Part shown: piece by piece, positions 53,101-62,400 of the stretch
How positions within the stretch are numbered: the stretch's first letter is position 1
Layout: each line of letters starts with the position of its first letter
From: an uncultured Isosphaeraceae bacterium
GTDB taxonomy: Bacteria > Planctomycetota > Planctomycetia > Isosphaerales > Isosphaeraceae
Direction: 5' to 3'
Length of the DNA: 64,000 nt
Assembly (NCBI GenBank): GCA_945957605.1
Contig: CAMFLR010000009.1
Location: forward strand, 1-64,000
Notes under the pieces: model-generated
What the model was told of the DNA's origin: nothing
The model's database searches: none
What the model saw: only the letters and a program-made list of their open reading frames with translations
Program-made: the position numbers and the translations under genes

Positions 53101-53405
53101 ATAACGCCCATCCCTCCTTCGCCGATCTTTTTCACCAGCCGGTACGGGCCAATCCAGTCGCCTTCAATTTCGGTACGAGGCGGATTAGAATCGCGTCGGA
53201 TGTTTTGGGGCGAACTGGCTTCAAGCGGCGGTATCCCACGCAAGGCAGCGAGCATATCATCACGCTTTGCTTCAACGCGCAGGATGATATCGGCACAGTT
53301 GGGACAGGTTTCCAGGTGTGCAGCAATGCGATCGAGGTCAGCCGCGGAAAGCCGGCCGACGTGATAATCGAGCAATTCCTGTTCGGTGGGACAATCGGGC
53401 GGCAT
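50163..53405 (-). CDS. Anti-sigma zinc finger / Ser-Thr kinase / TPR fusion protein
   Basis: 1080 residues from ATG 53405. Residues 1-50 are a zf-HC2 anti-sigma-type zinc finger (H30-x3-C34-x2-C37). The kinase domain (~85-380) has [34 protein letters not shown] and [13 protein letters not shown] helix follows (~405-430, [16 protein letters not shown]). A long C-terminal array of about ten 42-residue TPRs of kinesin-light-chain type (~500-960; [26 protein letters not shown]) probably lies outside the cytoplasm. The divergent gene is an ECF sigma factor, so the zinc finger may bind it and phosphorylation may control release. The frame upstream to 53525 lacks a better start. Confidence 0.93.
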   Translation of the reverse strand: MPPDCPTEQELLDYHVGRLSAADLDRIAAHLETCPNCADIILRVEAKRDDMLAALRGIPPLEASSPQNIRRDSNPPRTEIEGDWIGPYRLVKKIGEGGMGVIYLAEQEQPVRRRVALKVIKPGMDTARVIERFEAERRALAVMDHPNVARIFDAGVTLEGRPYFVMELVHGPSITSCCDDARLTADERCRLFVAVCRAVQHAHQKGVIHRDLKPSNVLVTTVDGKLVPKVIDFGIAKAIDQTAIERSLFTHFGSFVGTLEYMSPEQAAPEKFDVDTRSDVYSLGVLLFELLTGSTPLRAERLREHGYAEALRRIKEEETPKPSTRLEDSRESLGSIAAARGVEPMRLMKAIRGEIDWIVLKSLEKNRRRRYDSAGEFADDLERFLAGEPVRACPPTLAYRLSKFARRNRAALAVITAFACTLIIATVVSTLLMLRAIDAEGLATRRGNDLETANTIVNRSLTETQIAQKETQAALKLSEEARREAETVSDFLFDTFRRPDPALDGRAIKIADVLDRASESLLHSFKGTNLTKAAFLSALGMTYHGLGLYDRAVPLLSQSVAIRERELGSDHSTTLTARNALTRAYTGTSATAVAIDHQKETLHLCESKLDVDHETTIVSRDQLGALYLAAGRTNEALALHERNKTLAESKLGLDHAATLSSRSNLAHTYLTLGRTADAIALDEKTLERAEVVFGLDDPKTLEFADGLANDYSAAGRTADAIRVHAQTLQRREAKLGPSHTDTLSSRNNLAMAFQLEGLRIPEAVKLHEANLRIREAALPSDHMNVLATRNNLAAAYVSVGRIAEAISLHEVTLARCEVKFGVAHPNTLTSRSALALAYLAASRTDEAIRLHELTLKQRVATLGKNHPSTLVSVYNLAVSYAAAGRLNESIALLETCVADAQRILGSSHPRTLLYQENLATNEESRGSLTRAIAVRQSVIAGRRAAKTSSMLPLADSLAALANTLAKLQKWDEAEACLREAVTIRESASPEDWTLYHLMSGLGEMLVRQGRYREAEPLLVQGFAGLVARQNAIPAKAGAPVRIAALRVVDLYTQWQKPLNADEWRQKLGSLIELPADSFHH

Positions 53406-53555
53406 GGTTATGTCTCGGCTTTGCCGACGGAAACAACGCGCGAGCTTTTTCGTATCAGAGTCAACAGCGACCAGCGATGTGGTCCGCGCGAAGGTTCTCA
53501 TTGTATGATCCAACGAGTGTGACACGACTTGCCGCCGAATAAAGAGGATTGTCCG

Positions 53556-54140
53556 ATTTCCGAATCATCCCCCACCTCGATGACGCTGCTCGAGCGAGTT
53601 CAGGCCAACGATCCCGAGGCCTGGGACCGCTTGCTTCGGCTCTATCAGCCGCTCGTCCTCTCGTGGTGCCGCAGGTCGGGAGCGTCCGAAGCCGATAGCG
53701 CGGACGTTGCGCAAGAGGTTTTCGTGGCCGTGGTTTCGGGAATCCTGCGATTTCGCCGTGAGCGCGAAGGCGACACATTTCGCGGCTGGCTTCGTGGCAT
53801 CACACGCAACAAATTGTTGCGTCTTGGCGAACGCCGTCGCGGCCAGCCGCTGGCGCAAGGCGGCACGGAAGCCAACATGCGACTCCATGAATTGCCCGAC
53901 GTGCCGCTCGACGATACCGATCCCGTCGAAGAAGAGCGGGATCTTTATCGCCGCGCGCTCGAACTTGTGCGTAATGAATTCGAAACAGCAACCTGGCAGG
54001 CTTTTTGGCGTGTGGCCGTTGATGGCCTGAGTGCGCCCGAGGCGGCCGAAGAGATGGGATTGAGCGCCGCGGCGGTTCGCCAGGCGAAGTCGCGCGTGCT
54101 TCGGCGACTGCGCGTCGAGCTAGGTGATTTGCTCGACTGA
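53556..54140 (+). CDS. ECF sigma factor divergent from the kinase-TPR gene
   Basis: About 194 residues. Sigma region 2 is [20 protein letters not shown] and [18 protein letters not shown]; region 4 is [20 protein letters not shown] and [15 protein letters not shown]. It directs RNA polymerase to a specific promoter set. Start choice is difficult: ATG 53580 would leave only one residue before the conserved TLLERV and lacks a ribosome site; TTG 53529 has none either; ATT 53556 has AAAGAGG 8 bases upstream and gives a family-like length, so I mark that one. Divergent from the zinc-finger kinase, with roughly 150 bases between. The large surface protein downstream may be a target. Confidence 0.85.
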   Translation: MSESSPTSMTLLERVQANDPEAWDRLLRLYQPLVLSWCRRSGASEADSADVAQEVFVAVVSGILRFRREREGDTFRGWLRGITRNKLLRLGERRRGQPLAQGGTEANMRLHELPDVPLDDTDPVEEERDLYRRALELVRNEFETATWQAFWRVAVDGLSAPEAAEEMGLSAAAVRQAKSRVLRRLRVELGDLLD

Positions 54141-54239
54141 CGAATCGTGTCACACGCGCCGGATCTTCAGTGGTGAGACGCGAATCGAGTCACCGGTGTG
54201 GCTCGCAACGCTTCCGCCTCTCTCCCTGGAGATGCCGCC

Positions 54240-57200
54240 ATGCTGTTTTCTTCACGTCAGCGAACTTCGAAGAGTCTTCCGGCCCAAAAATCCCGACGAC
54301 GCGCCCGCCCCGCCTTTGATTGCCTGGAAGGCCGTCAACTTCTTACGGCGACCGCCACGCTCTCAAACGGCACCCTCACCATCAACGCCGACAACAGCCC
54401 GACCAACGACGTGGTCGTATCGCCGCTCTTCCCGTCGTCAATTCGTGTCGTCTCGACCTCCAGCAAGAACTCCACCAAAGACCTTTTCGACATCACCAAG
54501 ATCACCTCGATCGTCTTCAACGGTGGCACCGGCGCAAACACATTCACGAACTCAACATCGCTCCCCGCGCTCATTCATAGCCACGGCAATGGCGATCGCA
54601 TCAACGCTGGAGTTTCGAGCAAAGATGTCGTAACCGTTGATTCTGCAAACGCCACGATCAACGGCGGATTGCTAGGCAATACGACTCTCGCGGTAACCAC
54701 CGACCGATTCTTCACCCTGACCGACACCAGCCTTACGACCAATACGGGAACATACAAGATCGATCATATCAGCAACGTCCAGCTCACGCTCGCCGGACCA
54801 GGCGCAGCGCTTGGCGGTTCGACCATTAGTCTTAACGGCTATTCGGGCGCAGCCAGAATCGATTCGCAAGGCGCAATCCGCACCGACTACATCCTCGGCA
54901 CCGGCCCGACGGTGATCAACGGCGGCTCGGGCCTGAACGTGCTGACGGTGAATAATGCCGCCATCGCCAGATTTGCAAACGGCGTGCTGACGGTGAATGG
55001 CGTACCCAACACGCTCAAAAACATCACGAACATCAATATCTCAAACACCGGCGGATCGAACGCGATCGACCTCAACGGCTTCACCGGCAGCACATTTACG
55101 ACAATCGCCAAGGCCGGTAACACAGTCGTCCGCGGCGGTTCGGGCTTCAACACAATCGTCAGCAGCGCTGGCACGAATATCGTTTTGCCGAGCCTAGGGA
55201 CCGATCAAGTTGGCGGATCAAACATAACGCGATTCCTCGGCGTCTTGCCAAACGTCTCTCCCGATCAACGAAACGCTGCGGCGGGTGTCGCATCAGTATT
55301 GCTCGAACCAAATGGCACGCTCGACGTTGCTGGTCCCACGGGCACAGGATTTAGCCTGCTGGGAAGTTGGTCGGTTTCGACGAACCCGACTGGCCTGCAA
55401 ACCTTCACCACAAGCAGCAACGTCGTGCTCAAAACGGCAGCCGGTGAATTTCCGTTTGTCGTTTCACCCACGAGCCCACTGATCATTCACGCGCAGGGTT
55501 CATTCCTTGGTTTTGGCTCGCTGGTCGACGCGAGTTTGAAGGGCCTGACGCTCGACACCAGCGTTGCAAGCAGCCCCCTCAGGCGTCTGGAAACCGTATT
55601 TGGCGTGCATGTTGCCTCTGCCGGCGCGACGTGGAATATCGCACTTGGCAAAGATGTTCCCGGCTCTTCGCAGTTCCCGGTCGAAGCTGCGGTGCCCTAT
55701 CTCTTCGCGACCGTCAACGCCGGCGCGAGCGCATCGTTCGGCACGCAATCATTTTCCGCAAGCAGCAGTCAGGCGCTCACCGTTTTTCTCGATCCCACCG
55801 ACCCATCGCTCTATGTTCTGGCGAACGGAACCAACTTCAAGGTTGGGGCATCGGTTCAAGGTTTGATTCCGTTCACTCCGACGCAGAATCTCTTCCAGAT
55901 TCTCAAAACTACGCCGGTCGTCTTCGGCAATCTCTTCACCACCGGTACGAATCCGTTCGCCGCAGGCGCAACGGTCGTCTTCGGCAATGCGCCCGTCACA
56001 CTTAACGGCCCGCTGGTGATCAATTTTGATGCGAACCACTCGCGTAACCTGGCTGGCGTAACGCCAAGCCTCGTGCAGCGAATTATCCTGGGACAACTTC
56101 CATTGAGCCAGGCGTTTCCCGATGGCGCCAGCGATCTCGCGATCGGCGTGAATGGCGGTCTGCGAGTTGGCTACACAGGCTCTTCCGTTCCACTCGCCTC
56201 GAATCCCGTGATCGACTACGACCTTACGCTGACATCGCCCGTTGCAAGCTTCGCATACACGCCCGGCAACGCACATTTCGCGGGGACTTTCACAAGCGTC
56301 GACCCTGGATTTCTCTCTGGCAAGTCAACTCCCCTTGCCTACCTGGGCACGAGCATCAAATCGATCTCAGGCGCCGTCGAGGGATTCAGTAATCCCAACG
56401 TGAGCATCCAAACTTCAATGAGCTTCACCGGTGCGCTAGGCGTGCTCGTGCCGAGTGCCTTGATCTCGTTCTCAAACAAGGGCATTGGCATCGTCGCGAC
56501 TTCGATTAGTGCGCCGGCTTTTGGTGCGTTCGACCTGACGGGCACAGTCGATCCCAACGGCGACCTTCGCCTGAACGGAACCAAGACAGCAACGGTGGTG
56601 CGAAACGCTCATGATTCATCTGGCTTGCTCTCCGACGACGGTCCGCCGCCGCAGTATCCGCTTGTCGGAAATTTCGGCCTGACCTATCAAGGTGCCACGA
56701 ATCCCAACCAGGTGCCGAATTCGGCAATCAAAGTTTCGATCATTCCGCTCAATATCCCTCAATACAACGCCAGCAATTCGCTTCATCACGACAACACGCG
56801 GCTCGACGGCGCGTTCATTCCCAAGTTCCAGACCGACGGCAAGTCGTTTATCCAATTTATCGGCGGCGGCTTGGTCACTGGCACATCAGTCAAGGAAGGA
56901 ATTCTCAACACTCCCGACACGCTCACACCGGTAAACTCGGCATGGGCGCTTGTGGGCAACCAGATCGTTCAGAGCTTCAACAATCCGTTCGATCCCCAGT
57001 TGAAGCAAAACGTCTTCGATCTTAACTCTGCAGCATTCCCCGGCGCACGCATCGCCCCGCGCGCCGAGACGAACCCCGTCGCAACGTTGGTCGGACGAAT
57101 CAGCGAGCCCGATCGCAATAGCACCTGGACGCTCACCGTCGACTGGGGCGACGGCACTCCCGCCCAAACGCTTGTTTTCCGCCGCGGCAGCAACGGTCGG

Positions 57201-57356
57201 CAGGTTGTGTTGCACCACCGCTATCGCTCGCCGAGCCCCTCAGGCCAGCCGTATCAAGTCGTCGCGCGCTGGCACGACGATCAGGGACGCGGTAATTCGG
57301 TGTTGCTCAATGTGACGGTTTGCGGACGCAACCGAACTGGGCATCACTCGAAGTAA
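54240..57356 (+). CDS. Large L-E-G-R-Q-L-L surface protein with C-terminal PKD-like domain
   Basis: 1038 residues from ATG 54240 (GGAG 8 bases upstream; GTG 54198 also in frame). The basic N-terminus and L29-E-G-R-Q-L-L form the planctomycete surface leader. Residues ~35-330 are Asn/Thr/Gly-rich beta repeats (NGGSGLNVLTVNNA, VNGVPNTLKNITNI), like a beta-helix passenger. Residues ~340-930 are further beta-rich sequence with no family I know. The end (~950-1030) is PKD-like (WTLTVDWGDGTPAQTL). No catalytic motif is seen. It follows the ECF gene by 99 bases. A multi-hairpin element lies just past the stop. Probably an exported cell-wall or adhesion protein. Confidence 0.8.
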   Translation: MLFSSRQRTSKSLPAQKSRRRARPAFDCLEGRQLLTATATLSNGTLTINADNSPTNDVVVSPLFPSSIRVVSTSSKNSTKDLFDITKITSIVFNGGTGANTFTNSTSLPALIHSHGNGDRINAGVSSKDVVTVDSANATINGGLLGNTTLAVTTDRFFTLTDTSLTTNTGTYKIDHISNVQLTLAGPGAALGGSTISLNGYSGAARIDSQGAIRTDYILGTGPTVINGGSGLNVLTVNNAAIARFANGVLTVNGVPNTLKNITNINISNTGGSNAIDLNGFTGSTFTTIAKAGNTVVRGGSGFNTIVSSAGTNIVLPSLGTDQVGGSNITRFLGVLPNVSPDQRNAAAGVASVLLEPNGTLDVAGPTGTGFSLLGSWSVSTNPTGLQTFTTSSNVVLKTAAGEFPFVVSPTSPLIIHAQGSFLGFGSLVDASLKGLTLDTSVASSPLRRLETVFGVHVASAGATWNIALGKDVPGSSQFPVEAAVPYLFATVNAGASASFGTQSFSASSSQALTVFLDPTDPSLYVLANGTNFKVGASVQGLIPFTPTQNLFQILKTTPVVFGNLFTTGTNPFAAGATVVFGNAPVTLNGPLVINFDANHSRNLAGVTPSLVQRIILGQLPLSQAFPDGASDLAIGVNGGLRVGYTGSSVPLASNPVIDYDLTLTSPVASFAYTPGNAHFAGTFTSVDPGFLSGKSTPLAYLGTSIKSISGAVEGFSNPNVSIQTSMSFTGALGVLVPSALISFSNKGIGIVATSISAPAFGAFDLTGTVDPNGDLRLNGTKTATVVRNAHDSSGLLSDDGPPPQYPLVGNFGLTYQGATNPNQVPNSAIKVSIIPLNIPQYNASNSLHHDNTRLDGAFIPKFQTDGKSFIQFIGGGLVTGTSVKEGILNTPDTLTPVNSAWALVGNQIVQSFNNPFDPQLKQNVFDLNSAAFPGARIAPRAETNPVATLVGRISEPDRNSTWTLTVDWGDGTPAQTLVFRRGSNGRQVVLHHRYRSPSPSGQPYQVVARWHDDQGRGNSVLLNVTVCGRNRTGHHSK

Positions 57357-57379
57357 GAGTTATGCAGGCGTTTCATTGA

Positions 57380-57500
57380 TTGGGTGACCAGGACAACTTG
57401 TTGTCCTGGTGGTACAGCCACAAGAGGCCGAAGCCAAACGCTTTGCGATTTCCTCTTGTCGCTTTGCGACCGGGACAACAAAGTTGTCCCGGCCACCCAA
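57380..57500. repeat. Nested multi-hairpin element between convergent genes
   Basis: Outer arms TTGGGTG (57380-57386) and CACCCAA (57494-57500). Inside are a 24-bp near-perfect palindrome (57387-57410; 11-bp arms, TT centre), CAAGAGG/CCTCTTG (57421-57427 and 57452-57458), GTCGC-TTT-GCGAC (57458-57470), and CCGGGACAAC-AAA-GTTGTCCCGG (57470-57492). The first and last hairpins both carry GGACAAC/GTTGTCC. It could be a bidirectional terminator or a MITE-like element. No neighbouring coding remnant is seen. Confidence 0.65.
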
Positions 57501-57555
57501 CTTCTCCCGTCCGTCAGATGCATCTATTCTAATTACTACTATATTTATGAAATTA

Positions 57556-59265
57556 TCAATATCCAATCGCACAACCATCCTTGCGCGGGTCAGACCCACC
57601 AATCAGGACATGATTATCTACGTCGATGCGAATCGCCTGATAACCACCGAATCCACCTCGCGATTCGACGAGTACGTGCCCCTTGGCCGCGAGCGCCTGT
57701 CGGACTTCGGCCGGAATTCCCGACTCGAGGGCAACAGTTCCTCCCTCTCGGGCGGGAATGCCGGTCGGGGTTGATGAGCCGGAATGCGAGAATCTTGGAG
57801 CGTCGCCGGCCGATTGGACGTCCATGCCGTAATCGATGATGTTCGATAATACCTGGGCATGTCCTTGCGCCTGCATGTCGCCACCCATCAGGCCGAAGCT
57901 TAGCCAGGGTTTGCCGTCCTTGGTAACGAACCCGGGGATGATCGTGTGGAAAGGACGCTTGCCGGGTTCCAAGCGATTCGCGTGATTCGGGTCCAGCGCG
58001 AAAAGACAGCCGCGGTTTTGCAGTGGGAATCCCAGGCCGGTGGGTACATGGTCGGAACCAAACCCTTCAAAATTGCTCTGAATCAGGCTGATGGCGTTCA
58101 GGTCCTTATCCACAACCGTGAGATAAACGGTGTCGGCCTGCAGCGGTTCGCCGGGCATCGGGCGATTGTTGGCCTTGGCGACGTCGATGAGCTTGCGACG
58201 CCGATCGGCGTAGGGCTTTGAGATCAGTTCTGCGACTGGCACCTTGGCAAAATCAGGATCGGCGTAGAATTTTGCGCGGTCTTCGTAGGCGAGCTTCTTA
58301 GCTTCGATCATCAAGTGCAGCCATTCGGCCGATTGCGGTTTGATCGACTTCAGGTCGAACGGCTCGATCAGGTTGAGCATCTCGAGAACCGCAATCCCCT
58401 GCCCGTTCGGCGGCAATTCCCAAACGTCGTAACCGCGATAGTTAGTTGAGACCGGTGAGATCCAGTTGCTTGTGTGGGTCGCGAAGTCTTCGAGCGAAAA
58501 CAGTCCGCCTTGCGATTTCGAGTAAGAAACGATTGTCTCAGCGATCGGGCCTTTGTAGAAAGCGTCGCGGCCGTCCTTGGCGATCAATTTCAAAGTCGCG
58601 GCCAACTTGGGGTTTTTGAAAACCGTGCCGAACGCCGGTGCGTGACCACCTGGTAGAAAACATTCGGCCGAAGACGGGATTGCGCCGAGTGAGCGTTCGG
58701 CGCCTTTCCACGATGCACCAATCACCTCGCTGACAGGAAATCCCTGCTCTGCGTACCAAATCGCGGGCGCGAGAACCTCCGACCACTGCTTCGACCCAAA
58801 CTTATCCTTCAATAGATCCCAGCCATCGACGCATCCGGGGACCGACCAGGAAAGCGGCCCTTTGCTGGGAATTTGCGTCAGTCCTTTGGAACGAAAAAGG
58901 TCGAGCGTCGCGGCTTTGGGAGCACGCCCCGAAGCGTTGAGGCCGTAGAGCTTTTTCGTCTTGTTATCCCAGACGATCGCGAAGAGGTCGCCGCCAATGC
59001 CGCACGACATCGGCTCAACCACGCCCTGAACCGCATTCGCGGCGATCGCTGCGTCAATGGCGTTGCCGCCGTCTTGCAGCACGCGAATCGCAGCGGCCGT
59101 GGCGAGAGGTTGGCTTGTCGCGGCCATTCCGTTGCGAGCGAGAACGGCTGACCTTGTTTTGTTGATGGGGCCGGTTGGGCGATCGTGGGCAGCGAGAGGA
59201 TCGGTGAAAATGAGCGACATACCGACACAACCTAGAAATGAAAGGATCAGGCGATATCGACGCAT
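57556..59265 (-). CDS. ggt: Gamma-glutamyltransferase family protein
   Basis: 569 residues. Signal peptide ~1-29 (ending PLAAH). Ntn-hydrolase GGT fold with large and small subunits made by self-cleavage before T379 (A-D/T-V-Y-L-T-V-V-D). MAATSQPLATAAAIRVLQDGGNAIDAAIA at the start and GIGGDLFAIVWD are typical. It would transfer or hydrolyse gamma-glutamyl groups (glutathione) in the periplasm. The usual T-T-H-Y-S pattern is T-V-Y-L-T here: the nucleophile is kept but the next residues differ, so specificity may not be glutathione. ATG at 59265, with AAGGGTGA upstream. It is separated from the RND gene by 198 bases. Confidence 0.9.
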   Translation of the reverse strand: MRRYRLILSFLGCVGMSLIFTDPLAAHDRPTGPINKTRSAVLARNGMAATSQPLATAAAIRVLQDGGNAIDAAIAANAVQGVVEPMSCGIGGDLFAIVWDNKTKKLYGLNASGRAPKAATLDLFRSKGLTQIPSKGPLSWSVPGCVDGWDLLKDKFGSKQWSEVLAPAIWYAEQGFPVSEVIGASWKGAERSLGAIPSSAECFLPGGHAPAFGTVFKNPKLAATLKLIAKDGRDAFYKGPIAETIVSYSKSQGGLFSLEDFATHTSNWISPVSTNYRGYDVWELPPNGQGIAVLEMLNLIEPFDLKSIKPQSAEWLHLMIEAKKLAYEDRAKFYADPDFAKVPVAELISKPYADRRRKLIDVAKANNRPMPGEPLQADTVYLTVVDKDLNAISLIQSNFEGFGSDHVPTGLGFPLQNRGCLFALDPNHANRLEPGKRPFHTIIPGFVTKDGKPWLSFGLMGGDMQAQGHAQVLSNIIDYGMDVQSAGDAPRFSHSGSSTPTGIPAREGGTVALESGIPAEVRQALAAKGHVLVESRGGFGGYQAIRIDVDNHVLIGGSDPRKDGCAIGY

Positions 59266-59463
59266 GATGACGATCACCCTTCGCGAGTGGAGGTGTCGAA
59301 ACGCAGACGCCTCATGATAATCACCGCGCGTGGCCGTGCCGAGTGGCAGGCGGAATGGCTTCGCGGAGTGGAACAAACGAAAAACGCCGGCTCAGGGACT
59401 TTTGATCCCAAAGCCGGCGTGCATGAGCGACATCAAGTTACGCGAGTAAAGCGATCAGCGCAC

Positions 59464-62400
59464 TCAATGGTGGCCGAACGGATCCGAATGCGAGTCATGC
59501 GAATCATGGCCGGAGTGATCCGAGTGATGATCGTCGTGGCCTGTGGGATGAGCGCCATGGCCTGGAACCTCGCCGTGCGTGATCCGCTCGGAAAGCGGTT
59601 CGTTGGCCTGGTCTCGGATGAGGGCCCGGCCGTCGGCCATCTTCGCAAAGATGTAGTACAGGCCCGGGATAACGAGCACACCCATACAAGTACCGATGAG
59701 CATACCACCGACCGCCGCCGTACCGATCGTCCGGTTTCCAATAGCACCAGGGCCAGTGGCAACGACGAGCGGAAGCAAACCGGCGATGAACGCGAACGAC
59801 GTCATCAAAATCGGCCGGAATCGGAGCTTACCACCTTCGATGGCCGCTTCCTTGATGCTCAAACCTTCGCTGCGTCGCTGCACGGCAAATTCGACGATAA
59901 GAATCGCGTTCTTACCGAGCAAACCGACGAGCATAACGAGACCGATCTGGGCATACACGTCGTTCGCCAGGCCGAGGGCCTTCAGCAGCCAGAAGGCGCC
60001 GAAGATACCGACGGGGAGTGAGAGAATAACGGCCAGCGGCAGGAAGAAGCTCTCGTACTGGCCGACCAGCACGAGGTACACAAAGATAACGACGATCAAG
60101 AAGATGAAAACGGCGAGGTTACCCTTGTTCGCTTCGTCGTAGGAAAGACCTTCCCAGCCGACGTCGAAACCAGGAGGCAACGTCTCCTTCGCAACTTCTT
60201 CGATCGCCTTGATCGCCTGACCCGAGCTGAAACCGTCGGCAGGGGCACCCTGAATAGCGGCCGACGGATAGAGGTTGTAGCGGTTGATTTCGTTCAAACC
60301 TTGCCGCTTCACGAGCTTCATGAACGAGGAGTAGGGAACCATCTCCCCCTTATCGTTCTTCACGAACATGTTATCGAGGTCTTCAGGGTAACGTCTAAAC
60401 TCAGGCGACGCCTGGACGAACACCTTGAAGAACTGGCCGAAGAGAATGAATCCCTGTTCCCAGGTACTACCGACGACGATCGACAGGTTATCCATCGCCG
60501 TACCGATCGACACGCCCTTCTGCATGGCCACATCGTTGTCGATGACGAGTTCGTACTGCGGGTAGTTGCTCGCAAAGAAGGTGAACAGACCTTTCACTTC
60601 CTTGCGCTTCTTCAGTTCGGTCATGAAGTTGGTGGTGACTTCACCAAGCCGCGCGTAGTTGTTCGTGTTCGTCTTATCGAGCACACGCGTGGAGAATCCA
60701 CCGGCCGCACCGAAGCCCGGAACAGCAGGCGGTTCGAAGAACTCCAGCTTCACGTTCGCCATCTTGGCGCATTTCTCTTCGAGCTCGACGATGATCTCTT
60801 TCGAGGTCATCTTGCGGTCGGCCCACGGCTTCAAGTTGATCAAACACGTTCCTGCGTTCGATCCGCGGCCTTCGGTCAAAACTTCGTAACCTGCCAGCGA
60901 GGAAACGGAATTAACGCCTTCAATTTCCTTGGCGATCTTCTGCAGTTCCTGGGCCTTGCTGTTGGTGTACTCCAGCGTTGAGCCTGGCGGCGTCTGGATA
61001 ATCCCGTAGATCATCCCCTGGTCTTCAAGCGGGATGAAACCAGACGGCAGCTTCGTGTTCACGAGGTAGATCGCGAAGCAGAAACCGCCGATCACCATCA
61101 TCGTCACCATACGAAGCGTGACGATCCGGCGCAGAACGCCGGCGTAACCGCCGGTGACCTTTTCGACACCGCGGTCAAAGATGTGGAGCAAGAGCGCGAG
61201 TGGTCCGCGAATCTTCTTCGGGCCCGAGTGTGGCTTGAGAATCATCGCGCACAAAACCGGCGTCAGCGTTAGAGCGACGACACCGGAGAGCACGATCGAG
61301 GTGGCCATCGTGAGACCGAATTGCCGGTAAAAGACGCCGACTGGCCCGGTCATGAAGGTCACGGGAATGAACACGGCCGTCATAACCATCGTGATGGCGA
61401 TAATGGCGCCGCTGATTTCGTTTAGCACCTCGAGCGTTGCTCGATATGGTGATAAATGTTTCTCGTGCATCTTGGCGTGTACCGCTTCGACCACGACGAT
61501 CGCGTCGTCGACGACGACACCGATCGCGAGCACGAGCGCAAAAAGCGTGATCAGGTTAATCGATAAATTCATCGCCAGCATGACGAAGAATGTACCGATC
61601 AACGAAACCGGCACCGCCAGCGTCGGAATCAACGTCGATCGCCAGTCACCCAGGAACAAGAACACCACCAAGGCCACTAGCACGAACGCTTCGAACAGCG
61701 TGTGGAGCACCTTTTCGATCGACGCTTCAAGGAATGCGGATACGTCGTACGTAACGGAGAAGTCCATCCCCGACGGGAACCGTTCCTTCTTGATCTCGTT
61801 GAGCTTGTCTTTCACTTCCTCGATGACGACGGCCGCGTTCGAGCCAGGCGTCTGCTTGAGCACGATAGCCGCGGACGGCAAACCGTCCATGTCCGAATAG
61901 AGGTTGTAGTACGAGGCGCTTAGCTCAACCTTGGCGATGTCTTTGAGTTTGAGGACTTCGCCGTCGGGATTGGCTTTAATGATAATATTTTCATACTGTT
62001 CGGGTTTGTTATAACGCCCGACCCAGGTCAATACGTATTCAACTGTTTGAGACGTTCGACCCGTTGCCTGTCCAAGTCGACCTGGCGACCCGATCATACT
62101 CTGCTTGGCGATCTGCTCCATGACTTCCGCGGACGAGATGTTGTAGGCTCGCATGCGGTCGAGATTGAGCCAGACGCGCATGGCGTACTGGCGGCTACCG
62201 AGAATCGTGGCCGTACCGACGCCACGGACTCGCTTGATTTCGGGCAAAACGTTGACAAATGCGTAGTTGTAAAGAAAGTTCTGGTCGACGCCCTGCTGCG
62301 TGCTATAGATATTCACGTACATCAACATACTCGTCATCATCTGCATGACGATGATGCCTTCACGCTCGACGAGCGGTGGAAGGCGGTTTTTCACCATGTT

